A stretch of DNA of 64,000 nt, from the NCBI GenBank assembly GCA_004369045.1, contig ML213510.1:318594-382593 (forward strand), in the 5' to 3' direction. The notes beneath the pieces were generated by a model. The model saw only the letters and a program-made list of their open reading frames with translations, ran no database searches and was not told the DNA's origin. Origin of the DNA: Heliocybe sulcata. Lineage: Eukaryota; Basidiomycota; Agaricomycetes; Gloeophyllales; Gloeophyllaceae. Below are positions 1 through 10,997 of this stretch, one piece after another. The translations under genes and the position numbers were made by a program. Within the stretch, counting starts at the first letter, position 1, and every line of letters starts with the position of its first letter.

Positions 1-937
1 CGCGGCACGCCAGTTCCGATTCCCATAGTCATTTACACAGTTGAAATCATGGGTGCTGCGCGGCCTTACTGCTACATCATAATATAAGGGCTCGCCTAGT
101 ACAGTACCCAGCTTGCTGCCAAGCAAAATTCTTACCGTGCCATGAAGCTGCACGGCCTTACAAGCATACCATGTATGCGCCACATGGATCCATCTCAACC
201 AGACAGCCAAAACCATTGGACAGACAACATCAGCAGCCATAATATACACCTGACTCCTGAGAGTTCAAAGTAGCATATGGTCGGATAATGCTCGTCCGCC
301 GCCAAACAAGTTTGGCAGCTCCCTCGTTCGAGCATATTGCTTACAACAGAGAAATGACATGGTAATATTATTCCAGACTTGATTCAGTAATATGCACATT
401 TCCTTAAAGCATTCAAAAGACCTACTTTACTAAAGTGTACCTAGTAAAGGAGGTAGCTATATGAGAGCCAGAGTCGCCGCAGCATCACGCTGCAGTAGCC
501 TGCAGTCGATCATTGCCGCATTGACCGCACATTAATAGGAGGCACGCCGAAAGAGCTCCGGATGCCAGTGCAAACCGACAGAGGGAAAAAGAGCTCCTAT
601 ATTTATTACCAGATTGAGAACATAAGGATCCAACTCTCCTTAATCACTTCCATAAATGTAAGGTGAAGACGACTGTCGAAACTAATTGCAAATACATGAC
701 GAAAAGAGTAAGGGAAACATAATTAGAAATGGTAAGTTTAACCGAATTTAGTAAAAGCCCCTGTGGAACAGGAACGGTACGAGTGCATAACAAAGAAATG
801 ATAACCGATTCAGGGATGAATCGGAATCTGTGTCGTAGAACGTGTCTTTGAAGATAAATTACACAGTACTAGTAGAACACAGGGAAAGACAGTAGCAGTC
901 TATCCGCTAAACCCGGTCAATGTCTCTGCACCACTCA
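1..937. other. Intergenic, no gene recognised
   Basis: No open frame here resembles a known protein, and I see no tRNA, rRNA or repeat. The 3' part is the downstream flank of the minus-strand TAF10 gene. A neighbouring gene's untranslated region could reach in from the left, but nothing in the sequence proves it. Confidence 0.5.
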
Positions 938-1678
938 TCACATATAGAATTCAGGCTTTCGAGAATTGATCCCATATTCTGCGAGAGCGGAGCTGAGGTC
1001 CTCCATTGTCAAGGTAGTCCTCGTCTTATCCTGAAGGGGAGAGAATCAGTACCAGACTCATCGGCAACCGAGAAACAAGACGCACTCGAGCAGCAGCGCC
1101 TGGAGGTTGGTTTGCTCTTGCACGCCCACCAGCAGCATTTGTTCGTATCCGAGCATGTTGATAAGCGTCTGCTGCAATGTCAGAGACGAACTTCTGCGCC
1201 GCTAATGACAACAATCGTTTCCTGGAAACGGTATAGGATTGGAGATCGTCAGCAGTGGCGAGGAGGATAGAACCATGCGTATCTACTCACAGGCGCACAT
1301 CTTCGCACTCAAACCCGACTCGTTGCAGGTAGTAATCTGTGACTTCATTCGGGACCTAGAACGACCAGGATCGTCAACGCGGCATAAACGACGAAGTGTG
1401 CAACATAGCACCCCAGGTCACGATACACCCGCATCACGTACCAGAGGTTCGTAGTCATCCAGCATCAGCAGGAACTCAGCCAAAGTGCGGTCTTTCCTGG
1501 CCTCTTCTGCTGCCTGACGCGATTGTGGCTGAGATCCAGGTGCTTGCGAGGCAATGGGGTACTGGCTGTTCTCCGGGTTGGACGGTGCTTGGCTCATCGG
1601 CTGCGTCGTCGCAGGAGAAGCATAAGAGTAAGACGGCCCTGGCTGGGAAGAGGAGGGGTCTTGATACGAGCTTGACAT
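938..1678 (-). CDS. TAF10: TFIID/SAGA subunit TAF10, four exons
   Basis: Encodes TAF10, a histone-fold subunit of TFIID and SAGA that acts in the nucleus in RNA polymerase II initiation. The spliced product is about 176 residues. A Ser/Pro/Gln-rich N-terminal tail of about 60 residues (start MSSSYQDP at 1678) is followed by the diagnostic block LAEFLLMLDDYEPL, then VPNEVTDYYLQRVGFECEDV after the first intron, then KRLLSLAAQKFVSDIAADAY after the second. The last exon carries TLTMEDLSSALAEYGI, the end of the histone fold, and stops at 938-940. The length suits a fungal TAF10 with a short low-complexity tail. All three introns have GT donors and AG acceptors and restore frame. The gene is divergent from the zinc-cluster factor downstream, about 1 kb away. 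Identification is by conserved motifs and is firm; the ATG is the first one that keeps the tail in frame. Confidence 0.95.
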
Positions 1679-2686
1679 GTTAACTTTATGAAGGTGCAGG
1701 CAAGGGTGACGCTGCTGTGTACGACAACGCAATTCCGGTAAGTGGCTAGTGTGGCCGTTGTTTACGCGTGTTAGGGAGCTTGCGATATAAAAATTCGGCA
1801 ATCTTCTCCTCCCTTGTTTCGCATCTTGCACGTCAATCTGGATGAGCCTCAGCTTGCTCAAGGTGAGTTGCCGTCTCTATGTAGTGTTAGTGTTCTATGA
1901 TGTTTGAGGCATTTGGCCCACGATTTAATGCGGAAAACTATCTCAGCTACCTTCGGGCAGGCTGCTTTGGCGGTCTTTGCTCGCTTTTTCTGATCCTTCC
2001 TGTTGCCCTCTGTGTAATAAGCCCGTACTTACGCCTTCACAGTGTCGCCCCATGGCAGGTTCTCGCATTCGCCGCGGGTCAGGCTTCCGCGGATTCCCGT
2101 CTAGTAACACATTTCCTGTATCCGTACAGTGTACATCATGCTATGTGAGGTCGTCTGCTTAATACAACGCGTACTGCTTCTTGAAACCACAAGGTTCGAT
2201 CGAAACGTCCGACCCTACCGCAGCATTCTCTTCTCTCACGTCAAGATTCAACTTATCTGAAGTGCATCCGCCTTCTGAAGCAGGCTATAGTGCTGTCAGG
2301 CCATCAGCTGTGCGGAGCGCCGGATCCCATTGATGCATGCAGTCTCCAAGTTACCGCTCTTTGGCGCGATTGACAATCCCGCTCAGGCTTGCGGTCTTGA
2401 GCGCGTCGAAGATCGGCCGGTGGCAGGAAGACCCTGCATCGACGCGGCGCCCTCCGAATGCCACCCTCCCGAGTCAGTCGGCATCTGGCAGGCGCGTACT
2501 CCCTCGGACTCCTTCCACGGCAGGTCGATTTCCTATTGCTATTCTACACGTGCTGCTCGCCCTGACATGCACCTTATATTGCACGCAGGGGCAGCGCGTC
2601 ACTTCTCCTCTCCGCCTTTACTTTAAAACCCTGTGCTCCTTGCTCGCTCCTCTAATTTTACCAGTAGCCGCCCATTCCAATTTCTA
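1679..2686. promoter_or_regulatory. Divergent intergenic region, TAF10 / Zn2Cys6 factor
   Basis: About 1 kb between two divergently transcribed genes, so it must hold both promoters and both 5' untranslated regions. Open frames here (for example 2330-2687) are proline/arginine/serine-rich and match no family I know. I see no strong TATA box or repeat. Confidence 0.4.
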
Positions 2687-5600
2687 ATGAACCCCGGGGA
2701 GCACAGTCACGAACGCCGAGGTCTTTCTTGTGCAGAATGTCGGAGGTGGGTCCTTCCAGAAGCACTTTGCTGCAGTGCAATGAACACGTTCCTTCAGGTC
2801 AAAGTTAAAATGTGATAGGTTCGTGAATTTGCGTTTACGTCTGATGCTGGCTGTTCATCGTGTTGTGGCGTACCAGAGTCTTTCCTTGCCAGTCATGCAT
2901 TCGTCGAGGTTGCGCCAAGATCTGTCCCGACGGAGCCATGCCAGCTACGAAGGGCAACAAGTAAGGTCTACAGTAGCGTCGTTGCTGAGAGCTCACCGTC
3001 TGCGCAGAGTTCTGGCGGCGCACGCTCGCAAGCTTGCGGACCAGAACAAAGCTCAAGCAGTTCGAATCAGAGAGCTGGAGAAGGCTCTGGCCGATGCGCA
3101 AACAGGCAGCGGCGGCGGTCCTCATCCCCTATTGCAGACTACTTCATCTTCTAACGGTGTCACCCCCGTATCTGAAGGTCCCCACTCTGATGACCCTACC
3201 GACACCGAGGTTTCGAAGGCTATCGGCTCCTTGTCTATAGGCAACGACGGCCAAGTTAAATACCACGGCGAGTCGGCAGGTTCAGATGTATGTGATCGCC
3301 AAGACCAAAGACTACTTGACGCTGACTGCGACTACTCACAGTATCTTCAGACCCTTCTGCCGGTCAGTGGATCTCCAGTTCGTAGGTCCTCTAACTCAGA
3401 GCAACTCTAGTCGGAGACCGATGAGATGGCGCGAAAGATCAAGGATCCAAAGTACCTTGGTCTTCCCTTCGAGCTAGCCGAACTCGCAAACTCCTTCCCT
3501 CTCGGTCTGCGGGATTGTCCGTACACTAAGCAGCACTTCATCCCTTTTCTACCCAAGCGGGACCAGACGCTCAGGCTGGCGGACCTGTATTACAGTCATG
3601 CAGCATGGATGTAAGCATCTTACCTAGCTCCTCTGGCCTGACTCTGATCAGATCGGATCTAGGTATGATCCAGTTGTACGAGAAGAATTCATGGGCGAGA
3701 TCATGCCTGCCGTACAATATGACGTCTCCGGGACCGCCATCAGCCTCGACGCTCTGCATCCGCACCGACTGTCTGTCTTCTTCATGGTCCTGGCAACCGG
3801 CACGCTATTCGATGACTCCATCGACTCGCCTACCATTGTCGCCGAGCAATACAACGCTTTGGCTTGCGCAGCACTGTCGCTTAAGTCGATTCTTGATGAG
3901 GCTAACACAACAGCGGTCCAAGCCCTGTTCATGCTGTTTCACTTTGTCTTCTTGTCCGACAGGGCCGGTAATGAGCGACGATGGCTGCTCGTCGGCATCT
4001 GTAGCAGGGTCGCGCAAATCGTGCGTTTGATATCTTTCTATGTCTTTCTATGCAACGCCGCGACTAATAACAGTCTTTCCCTGTCGCAGATTGGTCTACG
4101 TAAGCTTGCACGCTTTATGACCTTCCGATACGTCTAATAAACGATTCCCTGGAAGAACGCGATAGTGCTGGTTGGAATCTCGAGCTTGCCGAAGTACAAC
4201 GTCGTCGTATCTTGTTCTGGGAGCTGTTTACCTGGGATGCATGGACTGTGGGTCTGCATACCAAACTTAGCTGAATATGCAGCTGACCCCAGACTTGGCA
4301 GAGTGTTGTCAACGGCCGGCCGCCAGCTATGAACATCCACAATATAGACGCCCGTTTCCCGGAGGATCTTGATCCTACTACGAAAGCTTCCGGGGACGTT
4401 GATTTAGGCTGTAAGTGGCTTATGCCCCCTCAAAGTCGTTTCCCCTTAGACTAATATATTCTTTTTGAACAGTTCATGCCTGGAAATTCCGGTACTCGGC
4501 TGTCTGCCTGTCGGTGTCCGTCGACCATGTCTTCAACATCAGGCAGTCCTCATATAACGCGCTACAAGATCTTGATGTCAAGATCCGTACGTTCCCTGTC
4601 CCAGCGCAACTGCAGGCGCCAGTGGAAGGCTCGGAGGCCGGGCGCTCGTGGTCTCCGGACCCTGTCAGGGCCATGCAACAGTACTGTATCCTTTGCGAGA
4701 GGGAATCAAGTGCGTCATTGTGTCTGTCAGAACCACTTCCACAGTATTGATTCATTGGTACCTTAGACCTCATGTATATCCATCGCAGTTACTTTGCGCA
4801 GGCGATCAGAAGCGGTTCGGTCAATCCGTTGACGCATAAATATGCAGACTCGGTCGTTGCCGCCTACCGCAGTGCGTTGCGTCTGATATCAAGTCTAAGA
4901 GGTCTGTACCCGGTCCACCCCGCTAGAACAAGACGGGTGTGGTTCTTCTGGTCCAACTGCTTCTCCGCCTGCGTAAGTGCGACATACTATGGATGCGAAC
5001 CCATGATCTGACCACCTCGGAAGGTTATTCTCGGTGCATTGATAGTCGAGGCTCCCGCATGTGACTTGGCTTCCAACGCGTTGCAGGAATTCAATCAAGC
5101 GTACGGCTTCTGGGAGGAAGGCTCTCGACTGTGTAGGCCGCCAGGTACCATGGTGCGAGTCTTATTTTCTGACCGCCATAGCATATGCTGATATACAATC
5201 AGACTACTCTGTCGAAGCTCAGGCAACGGGCTTTCGCCGCGTTCGAAGCAGCCCGCACGGGTAACCCGTCGACTGGACCGGTCTCTAGCTCTCGGCGGAC
5301 CACCTACGACAACTCTAACGGCCTCGACGAGCTGGAGGTCCTCGAGGGCCGCAAGTCCGTTATCGCAAGAAGCCGATCGCCTTCTCAGTCGCCACTGACG
5401 CACGCTGCAGTCCCGAGCTTCCCGGAGTCACAAGTCCGCGGAGAAGTCGGACCGCATGCCAACATCGCCCACGCGGCTGCGATGCCGCCCACTTATGCTC
5501 TCTCTGACGCTGGCCTGCCGGTGGAGAGGCCGTACGTAAACCAGTTCGGGGACACGCACCCGTCCATGATTGGGTTTTATCAGGGCTACGAGAGTGCGGG

Positions 5601-5853
5601 CTACGACGTGTCCAATGAGCGCTATGCGCCGCACCAGGAGTATCAGCAGATGGCTGGGCCGTCTATGGAGAGGAGGCCCTCGTTGGAAGGACACGGCTAC
5701 GTGCAGGCGGACCTGGCGCACCACTCATACGCGGCGCCTGCCCCTGTCGCGCATCCCCAGGCTCAGTACCAATATATGCATCAAGTCGGCGCGATGCCAC
5801 CCAGGAATCAGGACGAAGTGTGGCGTAACTTCGTTCACCATCTTGATCTATAG
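2687..5853 (+). CDS. Zn2Cys6 fungal transcription factor with fungal_trans domain
   Basis: A nuclear DNA-binding regulator. The N-terminal binuclear zinc cluster is split over three exons: it begins RGLSCAECRR, continues SKLKCDR in a 21-nt exon (2798-2818), and ends VFPCQSCIRRGCAKICPDG. The spacing C-x2-C-x6-C-x5-C-x2-C-x8-C is canonical. Next comes a basic linker (ATKGNK) and a coiled coil (VLAAHARKLADQNKAQAVRI, RELEKALADAQ) for dimerisation. The middle region (3650-4330) carries a fungal-specific transcription factor domain, with blocks such as FMVLATGTLFDD and RRRILFWELFTWDAWT. The C-terminal exon from 5185 is low-complexity, rich in Ser, Pro, Tyr and Gln, as expected for an activation region. 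At least eight short introns are needed. I start at the ATG at 2687 because it is the nearest in-frame one ahead of the cluster. The target genes cannot be read from sequence. Confidence 0.88.
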
Positions 5854-6058
5854 TCTGTTTACCTCACTCTTTCTTCTCCGCCGGTGCTTTGCTTACGATG
5901 CTCATGAATTCAAGGTAGCTTACACTTTATGATAAATAGGATACCGTACATTTGCCTTGGCTTGGCTTTTTAGGATGTACATAACGACTGTATCTAGTGC
6001 GAGACGGCGTAACGTAGCAGCAGCCGGTCATATATGCGTAGATGTGTATTAATTGCGA

Positions 6059-7607
6059 TTAGCTATCTGTATCCATCTTGATCAGCCCCTCTTCGTCAAT
6101 CTGCAACGCATCCTGAGTGTGAATGCCGATGCTCGCCAAGTCCTCCAGCAACGCATCCACGTTGGGCGTGACGACGAAGCGTTTGTTGATTTCGCCCAGG
6201 ACGCAGAGGCGCTTGGCCGCCATGTCGAGGTGGACGGCGTGTTGGAGGAAGGAGGGCTGTGTGGCCGCGGCGACGTCGAGGAGGATGCCATTGCCCAGGC
6301 GCATTCTGACAGCGCCGCTTGCATAGATCTCGAGCTGGCCGATTTGCCCGTCTAGCGTGGTGTTCGGTGCTTCTTGCTCTTTTGCCGGCGCAGGCGCTGG
6401 AGGCTTGGTGTCCTCTGCGAAAGAGACGCGCTTGCCTTTCGGGTCTGAGGGGTCGGGCATGTCGACGTCGATGGATACGGCGTCTGGTGGGGGTTGTTTT
6501 GACTGGAATGTGGGGAACGGTTCGGGGAATTGGAAGAAGTATAGACGTTCCTGGGGGACACCGCTTTCCTGGCAGCAGCCATCGTATCAGAGGAAAGCGA
6601 AGCTTAAGGGCAAATAGAAATTTGATACGAACTTCTAGCTGTTCAGACTCTAGTGCGAAATCTTCTATGATGTCTTCGAGTTCCTCCTCGTCCTCGCTTT
6701 CACTGAGATCGACTGCGTTGGCGAGATCGACCTCGGCCGCGGCTGTCTCAGCTTCCTCTTCGACGTCCATGGCGTCCGGTTGAGCCACGCCTTCACAAAG
6801 GTTAGCAACGATGATACATCGTTCGGACGGACCGCGACATACCTTTGCCTTTCTTGTCCAAGTTTGCTTTCCCTTCTTTCTTGACCTTGGCTCCTTTCTT
6901 CCTCCTCTTCGCGTCGTCCTTGTCTTTCCTTAGACTCTCGGGTGCCATCCAATCCATTTGCCGGACATTATCCATATCAACAATCTCCACGCCCTCGTCC
7001 GGCTCAGAGTAGGCCTCCTCGTCCTCAACCTTCACGCGCTGGGCATCCTTGTCCGTCTCGCGCTTCAGCGTCGGCGGGGCAGAGCTGGTAAGCCCAGAGC
7101 CTAAAGAGGAGGCGCTGGGTCCCAGTGGTACAATGGGCGTGAAGTTGGAACGCGGTGCGCTTCTGCGGGTGGAGGAGCCGGCCAACGCAGGTCCCATGGC
7201 GAAGGGACCGCTGGCGGTCATTTCGACGGATGGAGGTGCGCCTCCGCGAGCGCCTCCACGTCCCCGCCCACGGCCGCGACCTTGCTCAGTAGGAGTGGGC
7301 TTCGGGACATGTTCTTCCTGTTGTTTTGGTGATGAGCAAGACCGAGCGGGAGTGACAAAGGACCGTACCCACTGGCTTCACTTCCCCTCTGCCAGACAGA
7401 ATGAATTAGTGCAGTGTAGTATCCAGTAGGGTCACACACGCACCCCGATTTCCTTCTAGCCGGCAAAGTAGGAACAAATTTGAGTTTCTGTGTCCCCAGG
7501 CGAGTCACGTCGCTCTGCTTCTTTGCGAGACTGCCAATGGCTTTTGAGGGCGAGGGATCGGGAGATTCGTTTGAAGGCTGCGATGCAGGTGTATTGCCGT
7601 CCGCCAT
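6059..7607 (-). CDS. RPC4: RNA polymerase III subunit RPC4 (C53)
   Basis: Subunit of nuclear RNA polymerase III that forms the TFIIF-like RPC4-RPC5 module used in initiation and termination of tRNA and 5S transcription. The N-terminal exon has the RPC4 feature KKQSDVTRLGTQKLKFVPTL, followed by an Arg/Gly-rich segment (GRGRGRGRGGARGG), a disordered acidic/basic middle, and the C-terminal RPC4 domain with QIGQLEIYASGAVRMRLGNG and a hydrophobic tail around NKRFVVTPNVDALLEDL. The stop is at 6059-6061. Splicing the second segment requires a 16-nt exon at 7373-7388 (protein GEVKP between SG and EEHVPKP). The gene is convergent with the zinc-cluster factor (205 bp apart) and divergent from the phosphoribosyltransferase (185 bp apart). 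Identification rests on the C-terminal domain. Confidence 0.88.
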
Positions 7608-7792
7608 CTCGAGCGTTCAGCGAGTCTCGTCAACGCCGGACGCGATGAGCAGTGCCGCGGACGAAGTCGAAGAGAAGGTGCATTGCTCCGGTGACCTGAC
7701 AGGTGGCCGTGGACAGATCTTATCGCGGATTGATGGAATGATCGCCGCATAAAACTTTGCCGCAGTGAACAACGCCTTTCTCTGCGGCAACC

Positions 7793-8885
7793 ATGGCTGA
7801 ACCAGAACATCTCGCATTGACCTACAACGACATTCACAAGCTCATCAAGGTGTCGGCTGAGAAAATTGCGGAATTCAAACCGGATCTTTTTATTGCTATC
7901 GGTATGTATACAGAAAACCGTTCAAACAAGTTTCTAATTGAGTGTATGTAGGTGGAGGGTAAGTTCCCTACCCGATTCTCTGGACACACTCTACATGTCC
8001 TATGCAGAGGATTCTTTCCTGCTCGTGTCCTGGTATGCGCGTCCTTAGATCAATGGCCATGCTCTGATCCACGTTCAGCGCACTTTCTTAAAAGATGCTT
8101 CGACGAAGCGGAACATCCCTATATATGCGATTGGCTTATCGCTATACGAGTCTCTTCCGGGGACGACTGCAGAGCAGATCGGAGCACAGGTTGTGCGGAC
8201 CCAATGGCTGTGAGTATGCGGAACTAGTGGGAGAAGAAGCAGCTAATGTGCGCAGGGGTCCTGAGACTCAACGGATCCTCCTTGGACGGAGAGCCCTGAT
8301 TGTGGTCAGTAACTCCTTATTTGATATAAAACAGAGCGGGTTCCCAGACTCTGTGCGGTCTTCAGGATGAAGTGGATGATTCTCGCAAAACCCTCCAGTA
8401 AGCAAGGCAATTCCCGTGCAGTCCGTGCTGACTCGGAGACTGTGCCTCAGTTACGCTGTCTCGGAGCTCCAGAAGGATGTGCAGCGGGAGCTTGAGGGGC
8501 TCCCGCAATCCGAACGCGAGGCATTAGCTGCAAAAACCGAGTTTGCGGTCTTCGTCGTGCACAACAAGCTCAAGCCAAAATTAGGCGAGTTGCCATCCAA
8601 CGTGCAGTGAGTCAGTTCTGCCAAATATATGGCGCAGCCCTGCTAAAGCCGACATCTTTCCCAAGGTACTTCGTTGGTGCCGACGTGGAGGATATCTGGT
8701 GAGAAAGTGTATGCTGGTTGCCCTGCGCGCTAACTAACGGGATTGGCTGCTACAGGCTCGATTATCCGTGGGAAGCAGAGTGAGTATCTTTCCGTGGCAA
8801 AACTGAGCGGAAATTTTACTCTGCCTTTGTCAGGGACATCGACGAGCATGACCGTCTGGCGCAGGCTGGTAAGAAGACAGCATGA
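7793..8885 (+). CDS. HPT1: Purine phosphoribosyltransferase (HPT1/XPT1 type)
   Basis: Purine salvage enzyme that transfers phosphoribosyl from PRPP to hypoxanthine/guanine or xanthine in the cytosol. The start MAEPEHLALTYNDIHKLI leads into the nucleotide-binding FIAIGGGGFFPAR segment. YAIGLSLYESLPG and the PRPP-loop ALIVDEVDDSRKTLHYAVSEL (two acidic residues in DEVDD) follow. The C-terminus has KPKLGELP, YFVGADVEDIWLDYPWEA and ends AQAGKKTA at 8885. The gene has many very short exons, one of only 7 nt (7952-7958) coding part of the GGGG run. Order and motifs match fungal Hpt1/Xpt1, and the length (about 220 residues) fits. I cannot separate the hypoxanthine-guanine from the xanthine enzyme by eye, so the symbol is provisional. 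Confidence 0.88.
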
Positions 8886-9348
8886 GATGCGGCCAGTCGA
8901 GAGAGTGTCGCTGCCGTAGAAAGCTTTGTACGCATAGGTCGATGTATTGGATTTGTGGTACCGCTTGTCGCGCGGTGATCGACGTATCCATTCTTGCCGG
9001 GCAGCGTGCATTGCACGCGTCTAGAGCGAAGTCGTCAACTTCATCCGGCGGTGCACCTGTCGGAAGAAATTCATTATTTGTAAATCGTCGTAATCGAGCT
9101 GCTTCTGAAAGTCACTGCCTAATCTGCGGGGCGGGGCACTGCCCGCGATTGCTATCGCACCCGTCCTCTGACCTCCGCCTGCGCCGTCGGCGTTTCGGTC
9201 GTAGCAGCAAATCAGGTTCATTTACCACCGTCTGCACCGTTCCCGCTAGTTGGCTCTGAGTTATCGACCCCTAACTACTCTGACTCTGAGTGGGACGCGT
9301 TATTTAGCTGGGCAGCCGTTCCTCACGTTCTCCGGGTCCCTCTGAACC
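8886..9348. other. Intergenic, no gene recognised
   Basis: Spacer of 463 bp between two plus-strand genes. It should hold the 3' end of the phosphoribosyltransferase transcript and the promoter of the mitochondrial carrier. Open frames here are compositionally biased shadows without family features. Confidence 0.4.
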
Positions 9349-10654
9349 ATGTCACTCGATGTCTCGGACGAAGTCGAATACGAAGCATTGCCCACAAATG
9401 CGGGCCTTGGGGTGCGTAGTACAGACACCGTTGTGTGCTTAACTGCGGACCTGAACCAGTGGAACAGGTGAATATGCTTGCGGGAGCTCTGGTGAGTGCG
9501 GTCTAGCTATCGGAGTCGGTCAGACAGAACCAAGGCCGCGCGCGGACCCAGACCGGCGTTGACATGGGTTCAGGCAGGCATCACTGAACATGCGGTGATG
9601 TTCCCGGTGGACATGATTAAAGTGCGTGACTGCGCAATATGGCATGGCATTCTGCTCAGGGGGCTTCAGACGCGAATGCAAGTCTTCGCGACGTCGCCGA
9701 GCGCGGTGTACACGGGCATAGGGAATGCGTTCACGCGAATATCGGCAACGGAGGGCGCGAGGGCGCTATGGCGGGGGGTGTCGTCTGTGATTTTGGGAGC
9801 AGGGCCGGCGCATGCGGTGCATTTTGGGACGTACGAGGCCGTGAAGGAGCTGACGGGAGGGAATCGAGCAGGGAATCATTGGGCATCTACATGTGAGTGC
9901 TCTTCATCCACTCCGTCAACTAGGATGTCCAATGGCTCTACTGCACATTTTGTCCTCCCGGACTAGACGATTGAACTCACGTCTTTATACACGATATCTA
10001 GCGTTAGCAGGCGCAGCAGCCACAATCGCCAGTGATGCATTAATGAACCCGTTCGATGGTAAGTGCCCTTCACCCTGCCGTCTAGGACTCACTGCATACC
10101 GAAACTCTCTGCTTGCAGTAATCAAGCAACGCATGCAAGTACACAAATCGGAATTCCGATCAGTCTTCACCTGCGCCAGCACCATATATCGGAACGAAGG
10201 CCTGAGCGCCTTCTACGTATCATATCCCACGACACTTATGATGTCCGTCCCCTTCACGGCCGTACAATTCACCGTCTACGAACAACTAAAAAGATTAATG
10301 AATCCTACCGGGGAGTACTCGCCTTTGGCGCATGTGGTATCGGGAGGGCTGGCAGGAGGGGTCGCTGCGGGGGTGACGACGCCATTGGATGTGGCGAAGA
10401 CGCTGTTGCAGACGAAGGGAGGGTCGTCAGACCCCGAGATCAGGCGGTGTAGAGGGATCGTGGACGCGTGCCGGATTATACTGTTGAGAGACGGGGTAAG
10501 GGGATTCGCGCGTGGGATGTCGCCACGGGTGCTGACACATATGCCGAGCAACGCCTTGTCGTGGCTATCGTATGAGTTCTTCAGTCAGTCGACTTTTGTT
10601 TTGTTGGTCAAAGATGGAACTGACCGTCCCACAGAGGCATTGATTCGGGAATAG
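9349..10654 (+). CDS. MRS4: Mitoferrin-type mitochondrial iron carrier
   Basis: Mitochondrial carrier family member of the inner membrane, closest to the iron importers MRS3/MRS4 (mitoferrin). All three repeats are present, each with its P-x-[DE]-x-x-[KR] signature: PVDMIKTRMQ (after splicing at 9621), PFDVIKQRMQ and PLDVAKTLLQ. Mitoferrin-like context includes GITEHAVMFPVDMIKTRMQ, GAGPAHAVHFGTYE and VSYPTTLMMSVPFTAVQF. The start MSLDVSDEVEYEALP is at 9349 and the stop at 10652-10654. About 300 residues after splicing of five or more short introns, normal for the family. It presumably feeds iron to mitochondrial heme and Fe-S synthesis. Substrate is inferred from family motifs; MRS3 versus MRS4 is not resolvable. 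Confidence 0.9.
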
Positions 10655-10997
10655 CCTACGTCGCCTCAATGTCCTTCTAGCTTTCCAGCGCATACCATAC
10701 ATAATGCGCGCTTGCCTATGGTGGGGAATGCTCCTGCTATTATCATAATGGGCACATAATATAGAGTCACGAAGGTGGACAATGCAATGTACCTACTAGT
10801 AGTCTGCCCTCAGATGATGACTTGCTGATCGTCCCTTCCTTCCTGACCGTATCCCTACAGAATATTGACTTTGTTCAGCATTCCAATGCAGACAGAACGT
10901 GTCTGATAATCGTGAAAGCGTTCTACACGTGATAGGACGCGCCTCGCGTCGGGTCACAGTCACAGTCACCGTACTTTCTTGTTGAACGCTGACCATA
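10655..10997. other. Intergenic spacer
   Basis: Spacer of 343 bp between the carrier and condensin genes, both on the plus strand. Moderately AT-rich at its left end (terminator side). No repeat, RNA gene or coding signal seen. Confidence 0.4.

Noticed and set aside
1026-1268. Plus-strand frames overlapping TAF10
   Set aside because: They are antisense shadows; the minus strand encodes the conserved histone-fold protein.
6096-6788. 230-codon frame on the minus strand within RPC4
   Set aside because: Different frame from the conserved RPC4 domain; Arg/Pro-rich composition typical of a shifted reading.
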